Below, piece by piece: positions 21,518 through 32,418 of a stretch of DNA of 64,000 nt (within the stretch, counting starts at the first letter, position 1; each line of letters opens with the position of its first letter). This DNA is from Isochrysis galbana. Lineage: Eukaryota > Haptophyta > Isochrysidales > Isochrysidaceae. The stretch is taken from contig CM030932.1 of assembly GCA_018136815.1 (NCBI GenBank), positions 7,331,628-7,395,627 of the forward strand, written 5' to 3'. A program made the position numbers and the translations under genes. The notes below the pieces were generated by a model that was not told where the DNA came from, ran no database searches, and saw only the letters and a program-made list of their open reading frames with translations.

Positions 21518-22860
21518 TCTGTCTGCCGCTGTACCCCCGGCGCCCCGCGGCCGGCGCGCGCGGGGGGAGGGGGGGGGGGAAGGGAGAGGCCAGGAGGGAG
21601 AGGGGGGGGGGAGGCGCGTGCGGCCGGCGGCGTTGAGGGGGAGAGAGAGAGAGACTGTGAGTGCGAGAGAGAGGGGGGTGGGAGAGAGGGAGATGCGCCC
21701 GCGGTAGGGTGAAAGAAGACGGGGGGAGAGAGAGCGGGAGGAGAGGAAGGGGTGGGGTGGTGGGAGACGGTAAAAGGGGACACCGTAGTCCGGGGAGTAC
21801 TCCTTCACTTCTCTCTTCTCTTCTTTGGCCGTTTCCTTTGGGTGTGAGAGAGGGTTCCCGCTGTGTGCGGTGCTCTTTGTGTGCCATCGCTCGCGTGAAG
21901 AGAGAGAGAAGGCCAGGCAGAGGAGGCGGATNNNNNNNNNNNNNNNNNNNNNNNNNNNNNNNNNNNNNNNNNNNNNNNNNNNNNNNNNNNNNNNNNNNNN
22001 NNNNNNNNNNNNNNNNNNNNNNNNNNNNNNNGTAGAGGGACTCGTGTTTTCGTAATAACTACACGCGCGTTTCGAGAAGAAGATCGTCCCTGGATACGGA
22101 GTGCCAACCTCGAGAAAGATCCGCGCGACGCGAGGAGAGAGAGAGAGAGAGGGAGAGCGAGACACCGCGAGGGAGAGGGGGGCGGGGGGTAGTAAAGCTT
22201 TCGCGTGCATTCATTGAAGTACAATCGAGCGACTCCGACCCCAGATCCATCCCCGCCCCCCGCCCCCCCCCCCTCGCTCTCTCTCTCTCTCTCGCCTCTG
22301 AGCCCCCGATCAAAATCTTCCGACTCTCACCGAGTTTGAGCTAACCATGGGTTGGGGGGGGAAAGAGATCCCCTCTCCCCCCCCCCCCCGCCCCTCCCCC
22401 CCCGCCCCCCGCCGGCGCGTCTCCCCCCCCCCCGCCCCACTCCCCCCGCTTGCGCGCGCTCCGACAGACGAGAGAGAAAGAGACGGAGAGAGAGGAAAGG
22501 AAACTGAGAGAGAGAAGGCGGGGGCGAGGGAGAGCAGCGAGCGGCTCTCTCTGACGGTTCAAATCGTCTTCTCACCCACGGGAGGACCCCCCCCCCCCCC
22601 CCCCCCCAGCCCCTTGTTTCTTTTGTTGGGACAGAAGGAGACGACGAGGAAGGCGGCGGCCTCGCGAGGCGCCGAGGGGGGGGGGGGGGGGGGGGCGGGG
22701 CATGCAGGGGAAGGCAGAGGACCATCTGAAGGGGGCCGGGGGCTCGACGCACCAAAAGAAAACCCCTCTCTGCGCGCCTCCCCGAGGGAGAGGGAGGCGC
22801 GCGCCGGATAGCTGCTCGGCAACTCGGCAAGAACTCTTTTTTACACCGGGGCACCGGGGA
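21518..22860. other. Low-complexity purine/pyrimidine region with gap
   Basis: GA-, G- and C-homopolymer-rich sequence on both sides of an N gap. G/C runs of 10 or more occur at 22374-22390, 22587-22608 and 22677-22695. The overlapping long frames are artefacts of composition. The part near 21520-21780 is the upstream region of the NIPA gene. Confidence 0.5.
21932..22031. other. Assembly gap (100 N)
   Basis: Exactly 100 N, a conventional size for a gap of unknown length. It sits in GA-rich repeat sequence. Confidence 0.99.
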
Positions 22861-23100
22861 TAGGGCGGTCAAACACTATTTTAACTTCTAAGGGTATGAA
22901 AATGAAAAAGTCAGGATTGAGGGAAAACACCAAAGTAAAGCGGTACTCGTAGACACCCCGGAAAACACCCATCTAGCACATATTCGATGCCCTTTGGGTC
23001 CCAAACCCCCTGGAGCCCCCACAAAGAACAAAGAAGCCTAACCCTAACGTACCCTAACCCAAAAAACCCACGGCGGCAAAACAGAAAACAGGCCTAAATA
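22861..23100 (+). repeat. Second copy of the GGGCGGTCAAAC repeat
   Basis: It opens with TAGGGCGGTCAAACACT and later carries CCATCTAGCACATATTCG, parallel to 13436-13560. It includes CCTAACCCTAACGTACCCTAACCC at 23036-23060, three telomere-like CCCTAA words, too few and too broken to be a telomere. Confidence 0.55.
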
Positions 23101-23400
23101 CCATATCTCGGAGGGCCCAAATTCAAAACGACGCCGGGCGCGATGGCGCGATAATGCGAGATGCGAGCCCGTTCTTGTGCATCAGCCCGGTGTCCGGCAT
23201 AGGACTGGGATGAACACCCTCCGACCCTCCGAAAAGGCCTAACATGTTTAAGGGTGTTAGTCGATTTCAGCTAATGTGGGTGTAAGGTGTTAGGGGAAAC
23301 AGCGAACGTGTTAGGAAGGTGTTTGTGCAAATTTCACGGGTGTTAACACTGTTTGGGGTGTTAACATGTTAACATACATCATACATACGAACACACTCAC

Positions 23401-23475
23401 CTCTATATCTATATCTATATCTATATCTATATCTATGTCTATATCTATATATCTATATCTATATCTATATATATC
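23401..23475 (+). repeat. ATCTAT microsatellite
   Basis: A hexanucleotide (TATATC/ATCTAT)n tract, about 12 units with small interruptions. Confidence 0.9.
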
Positions 23476-23528
23476 TCTTCCCCGCCCGCGGGGAGCGGGG
23501 AACGCGCGTGAGGGACGAGGGGTGGGCG

Positions 23529-23645
23529 CTAAGACTGTGAATAGGTTTGATTCAGAGCTATGATGATAGACCCTAATAGTCCACTTCAGCTATCATCATA
23601 GATAGTAATAGTGCCGGCAGCTAATATCATAGATAGTAATAGCGT
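23529..23645 (+). repeat. MITE-like repeat with hairpin, copy 1
   Basis: It begins CTAAGACTGTGAATA and contains a 12-bp stem (CTATGATGATAG at 23558-23569 with its complement at 23590-23601), then two copies of ATCATAGATAGTAATAG-like sequence. The reverse complement of the same ordered words lies at 46150-46266, on the other side of the gypsy element. Confidence 0.6.
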
Positions 23646-23822
23646 CCTTCCTCAACCTATTATTCTTATTATCAGTATTATGCAGATAATAGGGGGTATC
23701 AAAAAAGTCGCGGCGCCCGATACCGATACTGATACTACTACAATATACAATATAATGAATACGAATACAACACATTTTGCACTTTGTAGGTAGGTGTCTT
23801 CTGATGTGTCTATCTATGTGTG

Positions 23823-25145
23823 TGTCGCATTCATCCCAGATGATGCGATTTCCAGGCTCTTGATTCCAGGTCCTTCGCCGTGCGGCCACACGGTGAAGCT
23901 CAGGTACATCTAGGTTGGTAGGGTTCGTCCCTAGCGATCTAGAATTCGAGTTCTTGTTTCGTTCCTTCTAGCCTGTTTGTCAGGTCTAGATTCCAGGTTT
24001 CCTCCTTTCGGGTAATCTTGACCCAAAGGAGCCAGGTCGCCTGTCACTCGCTGCGCGCTTGTCTCAGGCTCTCAGGTTACCTTGTGAAGGCTTGTTTAGC
24101 TTCTTGCAAGGCTTGTTGTTTCTTGTTGGGTTCCGGTTCTTTCTTGGGACTTGCTAACTTTCGTTGTCGTCCAGGCCTGTTCGTCGTAGGTTTTGTTTAG
24201 CCTGGTTAGGGTTTCGTTGTCTTCCAGCGTTTGGCGTTCGTCTTGGCGTTCGGAAATTTCCTCTCACATTCCCTAGGTCCGCTACCCTTGGCTTGTAGGT
24301 CCTTGCTTCTTTCTTCTCGGTCAAGGTTTTGGCGAGCGAGTCGGTTGCTCTAGCCGCTCGAGATTTGAGGTTTAATTTGCCATCTCCCCTTGGAGATCGG
24401 TGTAGGTTCGCTTCCTAGGTGAGGGAATCTTTCCCCTTGATGCAAGCTACATGCAAGCCTTGGCCCCTTTGGTGTTTCTTCCCCTTGGTTGCTACTCAGG
24501 GTTGTTCGTTAGAAGCGTCTAGAAGGTTCACGCTCAACGGCAAGATTTCCTCTGTCGTGAAGACATCTCGTTGCGATCTGTATCCAAAGTGATCGCCGTG
24601 GTCGCGCGACATGACGCTCCCCTTCGGACTCTCCGCTACGTGGGAAGTTACAACGGAGACACGCTCCGGCCGTCGCTGCGGAGTCTCTCTCTCTCTCTCG
24701 CTCTCTCTCTCCGTCTCTCGCGACGTGTTTGAGTTATCGGTGATTTGGGGTCGCGGTTGCTTGATAATTTGCTTGGTTTGGGTGAATGATTCCGGTGTGT
24801 TTGTGAGTCGGTGTATCCTGTTGTTCTCAGGCTCTTTGTCCGTCGTTGTTCGCTGCGTCGCTGCACTCAAGCAGCCTAGGCTCCCTCCCTGAGGGAAGAG
24901 TTCTTTGTAGGTCTAACAATCTCTTAAAACCCAACACACTAGGGCCGCTAGGAGCGCCTCGCCGCCCCACAGTCCTTCGTTCGCCGTTCGTTCCCTGTCC
25001 ATACACCCGAATGGGGTTGCCCGACCCAGTCCAGAATTTCATTCACCCGACTCCCGGTGGGGAGGAGGGGCAAAGCGCCGCGCTAGCCGCCGGTGCCGCT
25101 CGCGACGGAGTGGCTCAGAGCCCTCCGGTAGCGCTCGACTCGACA
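23823..25145 (+). repeat. 5' LTR of copy A (1323 bp)
   Basis: The ends TGTCGC...TCGACA were set by comparison with the downstream LTR at 44360-45682, which has identical length and ends exactly where homology to the internal region stops. It contains a TC microsatellite (about 24687-24720) and the first 45 codons of gag when ATG 25011 is used. No TGG-type tRNA primer site follows the end: the next bases are AGCACGAAATCT. Confidence 0.88.
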
Positions 25146-27728
25146 AGCACGAAATCTAAGCTCGCGTCCTCGGCCGCAGAGGAGGAACCTCTCAGGGAAC
25201 CTTCTCTGCCCGCTGCAGCTTCTGTTCCCGTTGGATGTCCGAGTGATCCCACGGCCTCTGAGGCTGCACCAGTGGCACCCATCACTCCGGCTGCTATCTC
25301 CACGACTGGCTCCGATCAGCTCGTGGCGGATGGCGAGTCTTGGTCCGCTGCCCTCGGCACCCACCGGGTGCAATCACAGCGGGCCATGGTGGAGCATGAC
25401 CCTCTCCCGCATGAAGCCAACTTCAGCGTCGCTGAGTTGGCCCATGAGGTGGAGGAGGGTCCCCTCCCTCTGATTCAATTTGACCCGCCTCCTCACCTTC
25501 GAGATGATGAGTCTGAGGTGGGTGAAGCTGAGGTGATCAGCTTCCGAAGCCCCGCCTACCGGGACTATGCCCCGCCGTCATCAAAAGGGGTCCTTGATCA
25601 AGAGATCACCCCGATCGAGACGGCCGCGGCGCGTCAGGATGCGGAAATGGCAAGGCTTCAGGCGGAGACCAACACCCTAAAAGGGGCTGTGGAGCGCCTA
25701 CACTCATCCCTTGCCGCGGCAGAGGCGAGGGAGGGGCTTCTCCGGGATCAAGTTGAAGCAGGGTTCAAAGCCCTGACTCAGCTACTCCAAGCCCGCCAAG
25801 AGCCCGCTTCAAGTCCGTCGATGGATCGGACCGAGGCGGCTGCGGATTCTGCTAGGCCGGTTCAGAGGGGACCACCCATGGGCGAGCCTCCTGCTCTAGA
25901 CCCAAAGGGCCACAGCTCTCCGGCTTCTAGGGTTCCACGGTCGGCGTACCCGACCTCTAAATCGGAATCCCGCCGCCAGGACCAAAGCCCTTACCGGGGC
26001 CCGACCCCGATGGTGCCACTTCGCCACCCTCGTGACCCCTGCCTCGCGGTGGGGATGGATGAGCGAGAGGCAGTTGTAAGCGAGTGGAAAAATCTCCTCG
26101 CCCTGCCTTCACGCGATCTGGCCGCCCTTTACCGCGACTCCGACGAGCACGAGCTCATCCACACCATTTTGAAGAGCAACCTCTCCCTGGCGGGCAACGT
26201 TTGGCATTGCCGAATTTTCATGGAGGAGGACCACTTGCTCAAATGGGTGCGTAGCCGCTTCTCAGCCGAGCAAACCCTTCACCATCAGGTCAGGATGGGC
26301 AAAGAGCTTTCGGAGCTCCGCTTCCCAAAGGCCCTCGCCTCCGATAACGTTCAAACCGCGGCGACAGCCTGGAACGAATTTCGGCTAACTCTCATCAAGC
26401 CGTTGGAGCGGGCACTAGCGCTCGGCTGCGATCATCGCGAAATATTTACCTCCCTCCTCGCGGCAGCCGGAGCCAATTCCAGCGGCAATTCTCGCATCTT
26501 CGCCTTCCTCCTCGATCTAGTGGAGGACCGCGCCCTCGCTCTCAATCCTGTCCTCGCTGCTGACGTCCTTCTTCGCAAATGCGACGGGACCTTCGCAAAC
26601 GGGGCCGATGGTTTCGCGAAAGACTCGGCGTCGATGGAGTGGGACCGCATGAGGGAGCGCGAGGCTGGCGCTGATCTATGTGAGCTCAGCAAGAATTTGG
26701 TTCGCGCCTACATCCGCAAGCTTGGCGATTCCGCGGTTGACTCCACCAACGTGTGGGATCATCCAAACATGGCCCATGAGATCAACCAGAGGTTCGAAGA
26801 AATCATCCGGAACGATAAGGTTGATCCTCAGCGCGGCGTCGATAATGCTATTAAATTTGCGGAGGTGCTCGCGGAGACTCGTTTCCGCGTAGAGAACCAC
26901 GAGCTAGGTCGGTCGGCGCTCTCGTGCGTCAACCTCTGCCAACGGTACCTCAGCCCTTACGAGCAGGCTCGGGTGAAGCGTCATCAATCCCGGCCCTCGA
27001 CGAAGCAAACCGTGGCTAGCGTACGCACTAAAGCCTCAGGCGAGGCAAAGAACGAGACTTCCTCGTCCCAGAAGACCGCTTCGACCACGGACATGGTTGC
27101 CGCCGTGCAGGCGGCCGTCCAAGCTACCGTGGCGGAAGCTCTTCGCGGACAGGGACATTCGCCTGCTTCGAAGCCTGATTATCGGGCTGCTGCACCGCCG
27201 GCAAGTTACCACTCCAACTCACCGTTGCCGGCTATACTGACCGATCCACCGGGTCGAAAGGGAGGCTCGTCTCGGCCGCCCAGCCGTCGCTGCGATCCTC
27301 CGGCGAACGGCCAAGGGCTACCGCCCGATTTGGGCGTATCCCGGTGGACGCCCGAGCTTTGGAATCGGGCCCGAGCCCGCTTCTGGGCCGTAGCAGGCTA
27401 TGCCAAGCACCCAAGGGTCTCGGCGGCGCTAGCAAAGTGCCGACCGGCCGATAATTCAATGGAAACTCCACGAACGGACGATATCAATAGGGGAATCACC
27501 GAATGGACGAACGAAAACGGCTGTGCCTTCTGCGCTTTCCGACCTCAAGCTCCTCCTGGCACTCCATCCAGCGAAGCCTGGAAATATGGCACGGGAGACG
27601 GTGCTCACAACCCCGTCATCTGTCAGCCATATATCCGCTTTCTGTGTGAGGCTGGCTGCGGAGAGTGCGGATCGGACGAGCACATTCATAAGCTTCTTCG
27701 CTCGATGGTCCGGGTTAAGCCTCAGTAG
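25011..27728 (+). CDS. gag: Gag of copy A
   Basis: From ATG 25011 (MGLPDPVQNF) to TAG 27726-27728, 905 residues. The frame is open back to 24846 (960 residues), and an alternative start outside the LTR is MVEHDPLP near 25387. It has an acidic Pro/Ser-rich N-terminal third, RSPAYRDYA, a coiled coil around LKGAVERLHSSL, and a helical capsid-like middle (LAALYRDSDEHELIHTIL to about residue 650). The C-terminus is Cys/His-rich, with CAFC, VICQPY and CEAGCGECGSDEHIH. There is no CCHC knuckle of the usual retroviral form, so this last module is the likely nucleic-acid-binding part. It forms the particle for reverse transcription. Pol follows in the same frame after the UAG. Confidence 0.8.
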   Translation: MGLPDPVQNFIHPTPGGEEGQSAALAAGAARDGVAQSPPVALDSTSTKSKLASSAAEEEPLREPSLPAAASVPVGCPSDPTASEAAPVAPITPAAISTTGSDQLVADGESWSAALGTHRVQSQRAMVEHDPLPHEANFSVAELAHEVEEGPLPLIQFDPPPHLRDDESEVGEAEVISFRSPAYRDYAPPSSKGVLDQEITPIETAAARQDAEMARLQAETNTLKGAVERLHSSLAAAEAREGLLRDQVEAGFKALTQLLQARQEPASSPSMDRTEAAADSARPVQRGPPMGEPPALDPKGHSSPASRVPRSAYPTSKSESRRQDQSPYRGPTPMVPLRHPRDPCLAVGMDEREAVVSEWKNLLALPSRDLAALYRDSDEHELIHTILKSNLSLAGNVWHCRIFMEEDHLLKWVRSRFSAEQTLHHQVRMGKELSELRFPKALASDNVQTAATAWNEFRLTLIKPLERALALGCDHREIFTSLLAAAGANSSGNSRIFAFLLDLVEDRALALNPVLAADVLLRKCDGTFANGADGFAKDSASMEWDRMREREAGADLCELSKNLVRAYIRKLGDSAVDSTNVWDHPNMAHEINQRFEEIIRNDKVDPQRGVDNAIKFAEVLAETRFRVENHELGRSALSCVNLCQRYLSPYEQARVKRHQSRPSTKQTVASVRTKASGEAKNETSSSQKTASTTDMVAAVQAAVQATVAEALRGQGHSPASKPDYRAAAPPASYHSNSPLPAILTDPPGRKGGSSRPPSRRCDPPANGQGLPPDLGVSRWTPELWNRARARFWAVAGYAKHPRVSAALAKCRPADNSMETPRTDDINRGITEWTNENGCAFCAFRPQAPPGTPSSEAWKYGTGDGAHNPVICQPYIRFLCEAGCGECGSDEHIHKLLRSMVRVKPQ

Positions 27729-30700
27729 GGGTCCGGCGGGGTCCCCGTCCTTCAAACCCTGGCGGAGAACATCGCGGGCGGTGGGCCTGAACGCCACCAC
27801 CACCATCCCGATCCGATCCCTACGCCGCTTGGGGAGAAGAGCTGTCGACGCGGCGATTCTCCCCCTGTCTCTAGCTCTATTCAGTCCTCGACGGTGGGAG
27901 CCGCCTCGCCGGCTGAAGCCCCCGCCGAACGGCCATCTCGGAAGCCGGAGTCGACACTTGACCCGGGCTCCTGGAAACAGGTTTGCCCCGGAGATAGTCG
28001 CGACCCGACTCTCCGAAATTCGTGTACGTCTACAAGTTCTTCTATTACTCCGCACGCTATTAGGATGTTAGGGGCCGATTCTCGCTCGCTGCCCCTCTTG
28101 GAATCTATTTCTACGGATACTATGCTGTCTTCGGTTTCTTCTAATTCTCCTAGGTCTTTCGACGCATCTTCATCCCTGGATTCATCCCCCGACGGCCCTG
28201 CCCAAGGGGGTGGGCTAGGTGGATCCGACGCGTCTTCGGTCTCTTCGTTTCGTAAACAGTCAGTTGTAAAGCCCTCGAGGGCTGTCGACTCGGTATCATC
28301 TTCTGCTCTAGGTTCTATGGATAGGTCCGACGTGGCCGCTGCCGCGTCCGAAAACGTTGTTGCTGCTTTACCTGTTTCTGCTCTTTCCCGGCGGGACCCC
28401 ACTGGAGACCTCTCTCCCAAGGGCCATAGCCGGAGCCGCTCTGCGGACGAATTGTCGTTGTCTACCGTAGGTTCTCGTGCAGTGGAGGCGGAGACTTGTG
28501 CCTCCTCCTCACCTCTCTCCCCGGTTCGTTATATTTCTCCGTCATCGTGTTCATTCTCTCGTCTCGAAGTTGCACCTGTTCTCGTTTCTGACCTGGTTCC
28601 CGACCCGGAAGGGTCGGCTTCCGGAGTCAATGAAGATGAAGGTTCCAAGGGAGCTGCGGCTTTCCGCGCTCACGCCGTGGCCACCCCAGACTCGGGAGAC
28701 GCAGGGGCCGTCGATTACGATCTCTCGTCGCGCCCCACACGGACGCCGGCGTCTCCTCTTTCTCTCGGCTCTCCGGAGGATCCCTGTTCCAGGGATCGCC
28801 CGCCGGAGCCAACCCCCTTCAGGTCTAGCCCACCGAAACTTCAGGGCGACGACCCCCTCCCCCTGAATTCTACTGCCGAGGCCATCCACCGGATCGCCGT
28901 GGTTGGTTGTTCCTCGGCCGCCAAGTCTACTGAAGCTGCCCGCGCCCCTACGCGCGAGCTCCAAATGTTAGCCGCCTCCCGTGCCCGGGCTAGCGGTTCC
29001 TCCGTCATCTTGCCCCGCCATCTCGCCGAAGCTGCTCTAGCCTTGCGGCGGCCGCACGCGAGCACTCATTCATCACCCTCTACCGTACTGCCGACGCATT
29101 TTGACGAGCTTTGCGCTGAGTTAGCGGCGATCCACGACGCCGTGACGTTCGACGCGGCCGAGGGGATTCCTCCACCCCGCGTTCTAGTCGTCGGTGAAGC
29201 TAGCGGGGTCGTGTCTTCGATGTTCCTACTCGCCGGAGCGCACGTCGCGACGTGCGATCTACGACCGTCGGAGATCGACTACATTCCCCACTTCTGCGGA
29301 GATGCTCTTCACATTCAAAACCTCGGTTGGGACCTCGTGGTCGCGCATCCGCCGTGCACGTATTTGTCGGAGGTGAGTTGCCAGTGGCTCGATCGGGAGC
29401 CGGGACGACGCCAGGCTCTCGAATCCGCCGCTAGAGTCTTCCTCGCCATGGCAAGCGCCAACGCGCCTTTCGTTGCCGTCGAAAATCCTCGAATGCACGC
29501 GGAAGCCTCCGCCTTAGTCGGGGGGTTGCGACCGCGGCAGTTTGTGCAGCCGTGGCAGCACGGCACGGGCCATCAAAAAGCAACTGGCCTGTACCTGACG
29601 GCTTCACTCCCGCCCCTGCAGCCTTCGAAGATTGTCGAGGGACGTCTATCCGCGATGGCGGATCTATCGCCGTCGCCCCACCGTGGCGCCCTTCGCAGCC
29701 GCACCTATGTGGGCATTGCCGGTGCAATGGCGGCCCAGTGGATGCCGGTCTTGCGCCGTTATGCGCGCGAAGCCAAGGCGTCGCGTTCGCTCGACTTCAC
29801 GGTGGACTGGGCAATTTCCCAAGCCGCTGCCAGCTTGAGAGAACGCCCTTCGCTTTGCTCGACCGGCTTCGAACTGGCTGAGCCGAGGACGGCTCTGGCT
29901 CGCTTCATGGAGGGGGGAGGCGAGGCAGCTTCTAGCTCTCACCTCACGCCTCCCAGCGGTACGCTAGTGTCCGATTCGGTAGTCGTGATCTCAGACGCGG
30001 GCCCCGTTGCCGATGCGTCTCGCCTGCTCCATCGGAAGGACTCGGAAACCAACGCATCGCAAGACGGGACCGTGGCGGAAGTGGACTGCTTCACGCCGTG
30101 GGAGTGGCCCATAAGGGACCGCTCTACAACGCCAGGCCCTCCAAACACGGTGAAGAAGCGCCGCAGCAAGTGGCAGGTCTTCGATCGTGATGTAATTTCG
30201 GGGGTCCATCGGTGGCAGGATGTCACGCCTTCCATCGCCCAAGAAATCGCTGAGCAAGCGGCAGCTGCGGAGCCGTCGGAACCTTCCATCTTGTCTCGAC
30301 TGGGCTCCCAAGGCATCAATGCACTATCTCCGAGCGCCTCCTTCACGGCTGGCGACGAGGGAGTGGCCGAACTGACCAATTCGTTCGTAGCCGAAAGGCC
30401 ACTCGAAACCTGGGATGTCGGGCCCGACTCGGGAGAAGATGACACGCCCGAGATGCCAGAACACCGGAGCATGCAGACCCTCGAGACCAAGCCCTCCGAC
30501 GCCGCCGAAGGAGAGGGTACTCCACGGGCACTGTGTTGCGATGGGGCTGCCGCTAGGGGTCTCAGTGCGGCTGGTTTTTCCGAGTTGTCGAAGCTTCCGA
30601 AGACAGACTTGCAGAAGTCCCTGGAGAAGGAATGGTCACGCCAAATGGATCAACCTCGGCATCCGACGGACCGTCGAGGCTAGGCTATGATGGCGTGCCT

Positions 30701-32318
30701 AACCCCTCTAGTTCGGCAAAGGCATCCCCATACTCTTCAATACCATTCGTGCCGCAGACGGTAGCCGCCGCTATCGAGCGAGTGCCCCACGTCGATGAAT
30801 CTTCTCCGTCCAGGCCAGCCTCCAATCCAACCACCCCGTCACCCGGAGCCGGAACCTCGCTTCCAGTAGAATCTATCGCGGACACGCCGCCGCCGCTCTA
30901 CCCTCGTCACTGCCTCTATGTCCGCGATCTCGTGGTCTGCCGTGCCGATGGCGACCGCGCAGCTCAAGGTTCGTTCTCCCGGACGTTGCTCTCACGGTGA
31001 ACAGCACCCTGGCTGACACTGGAGCGGGCCCATCAGTAATCACCACTGCTCTTCTCGATCGACTACCTGAAGACGCTTGCGTCGAACGCGTATCGGACGC
31101 TACCGTCCCCAACCTACATGGGCCGGACGGCCTTCCTCTCATCACTAGGGCCGGGCTAGCCTCGTCTTCTCCTTGTCCGGTCGCCTCTTCCGTCATTCGT
31201 TCGCGGTCATCGAAGGGAACCCGATGCTTCTGCTCGGGAACGATTTTTTTGGCCGCTCACTCCGCTACCATTTCTCTCGACGCCGCGAGCTCAGAGGGAA
31301 GCCTCCGCCTCCGTCCGGCCTCTGGCGATGCAGAAGACTCTTCAAGAGTCCTTTCCGAATGCGTAGTCAGAGTTTCCACGGCGCCGCCCCCAGTCGCGGA
31401 CTCCGGCTTCGTCGGAGCTATCTCGATGTCACCCGGTCAGCCGCTGACTGTCGACTTTCTGGAGAGGTCGACGGCAACACGAGAGATCCCGGCCGGATCG
31501 GTGGGTGAGGCTGCTGCTGATGCTAGGCAGCCACTCTATACACCTTCTTTGAGTCTGCCGACGAGTTTGCGGCCAAAGCTCCGGCGTCTACCTCGTCCGA
31601 ATATCTTCTCTACACGGAGCAAGCGGTGACGATTCCTGCCTCCACCGCGCAACCATCTGGTTAGGGTTCCGCTAGCTCTCCGAGATCATTCGGACTGCGC
31701 GATGCTGGTCGACCGCCTACCAAACCGCGAGGCTCTCGATTCGTCCCCTCTCGTAATGCCCACGGTGGTCACGCCCACGACGATCATCGCATCGCGGTGA
31801 CGATCGTCCACACCGGGGTCAATGCGCTGACCCTGCCGTCTCTGCATCCGATAGCTTCGCTCCAGGTGCGTTTCAAGTTGCACCGGGGCTGGACTCCGAC
31901 TGGAAGCGAGGGGGATGGTGACCCTGTCACCGCGCTGAGCGAGGAGCAACGAGCTCTACTCGACTCAGCCACCATCGATCCGGACCGGCTTCTTTCCGAC
32001 GATCAACGAGAAGAAGTACGCCAACTCTTGGCCCGGCGCATCAAAGCTTTCGCGTTGCACCCGGGGGCTCCAAACCATACGCACGTTCTCGAGGTGGAGT
32101 TGCCACTCAACCCCGGCGCTGTTCCTCACCGGCATGCTCCGTCTAGAGTGGGCCGCGCAGGCGAGCTCATCATAGAAGAGGAGGTAGCCAAGATGGAAGC
32201 GCCGGCATTATTCGCAAGTCAAATTCGGCTTGGGCTTCCCGAGTAGTCCTGGTCAGCAAGAAAGATGGCTCCGTTCGATTCTGCGTGGACTACCGCGACA
32301 CGAACGCCAAGCTACGCG
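27729..32318 (+). pseudogene. pol: Pol of copy A, frameshifted and cut by gap
   Basis: Open in the gag frame from the UAG to 30683, so the Ser/Pro-rich spacer and the methyltransferase-like domain (about 29163-29760) are intact here. From 30670 onward at least seven single-base differences from copy B break the frame, mostly in homopolymers (for example near 30678, 30967, 31147, 31248, 31545 and 31770). The sequence stops at the gap after [12 protein letters not shown] of the RT. The pattern looks more like consensus errors near a contig end than natural decay. Confidence 0.85.
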
Positions 32319-32418
32319 NNNNNNNNNNNNNNNNNNNNNNNNNNNNNNNNNNNNNNNNNNNNNNNNNNNNNNNNNNNNNNNNNNNNNNNNNNNNNNNNNN
32401 NNNNNNNNNNNNNNNNNN
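32319..32418. other. Assembly gap (about 100 N)
   Basis: The gap lies between the RT of copy A and the first base of the copy B LTR. The right contig begins exactly at an LTR boundary, where repeat-graph assemblers typically break. Confidence 0.97.

Larger units (their letters stand above)
23823..32318 (+). mobile_element. Ty3/gypsy chromovirus copy A, 3' part missing at gap
   Basis: It starts with TGTCGCATTC at 23823 directly after GTGTG (23818-23822). It matches copy B (32419 to about 40913) almost base for base over 8.5 kb. The differences seen are one substitution in gag (Gly versus Glu before PPMGEP), single-base homopolymer indels, and one indel in the LTR. It stops inside the RT at an N gap. 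See the tandem/false-duplication finding: this may not be a second physical copy. Confidence 0.9.

Noticed and set aside
22327..22872. Frames through poly-C and poly-G runs next to the first gap
   Set aside because: Homopolymer translation; no sign of a gene.
23036..23061. Telomere-like CCCTAA words
   Set aside because: Only three imperfect units inside a dispersed repeat; not a telomere or clear interstitial array.
24018..24892. Short frames repeated at 24.0-24.9, 32.6-33.5 and 44.5-45.4 kb
   Set aside because: They lie within the non-coding part of the LTR and recur because the LTR does; the TC microsatellite makes Ser/Leu runs. No independent evidence of coding.
27456..28055. Antisense open frames opposite the gag-pol junction (also 36051-36650)
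   Set aside because: Shadows of the real sense frame at high GC; no motif and no conservation beyond that imposed by the copy identity.
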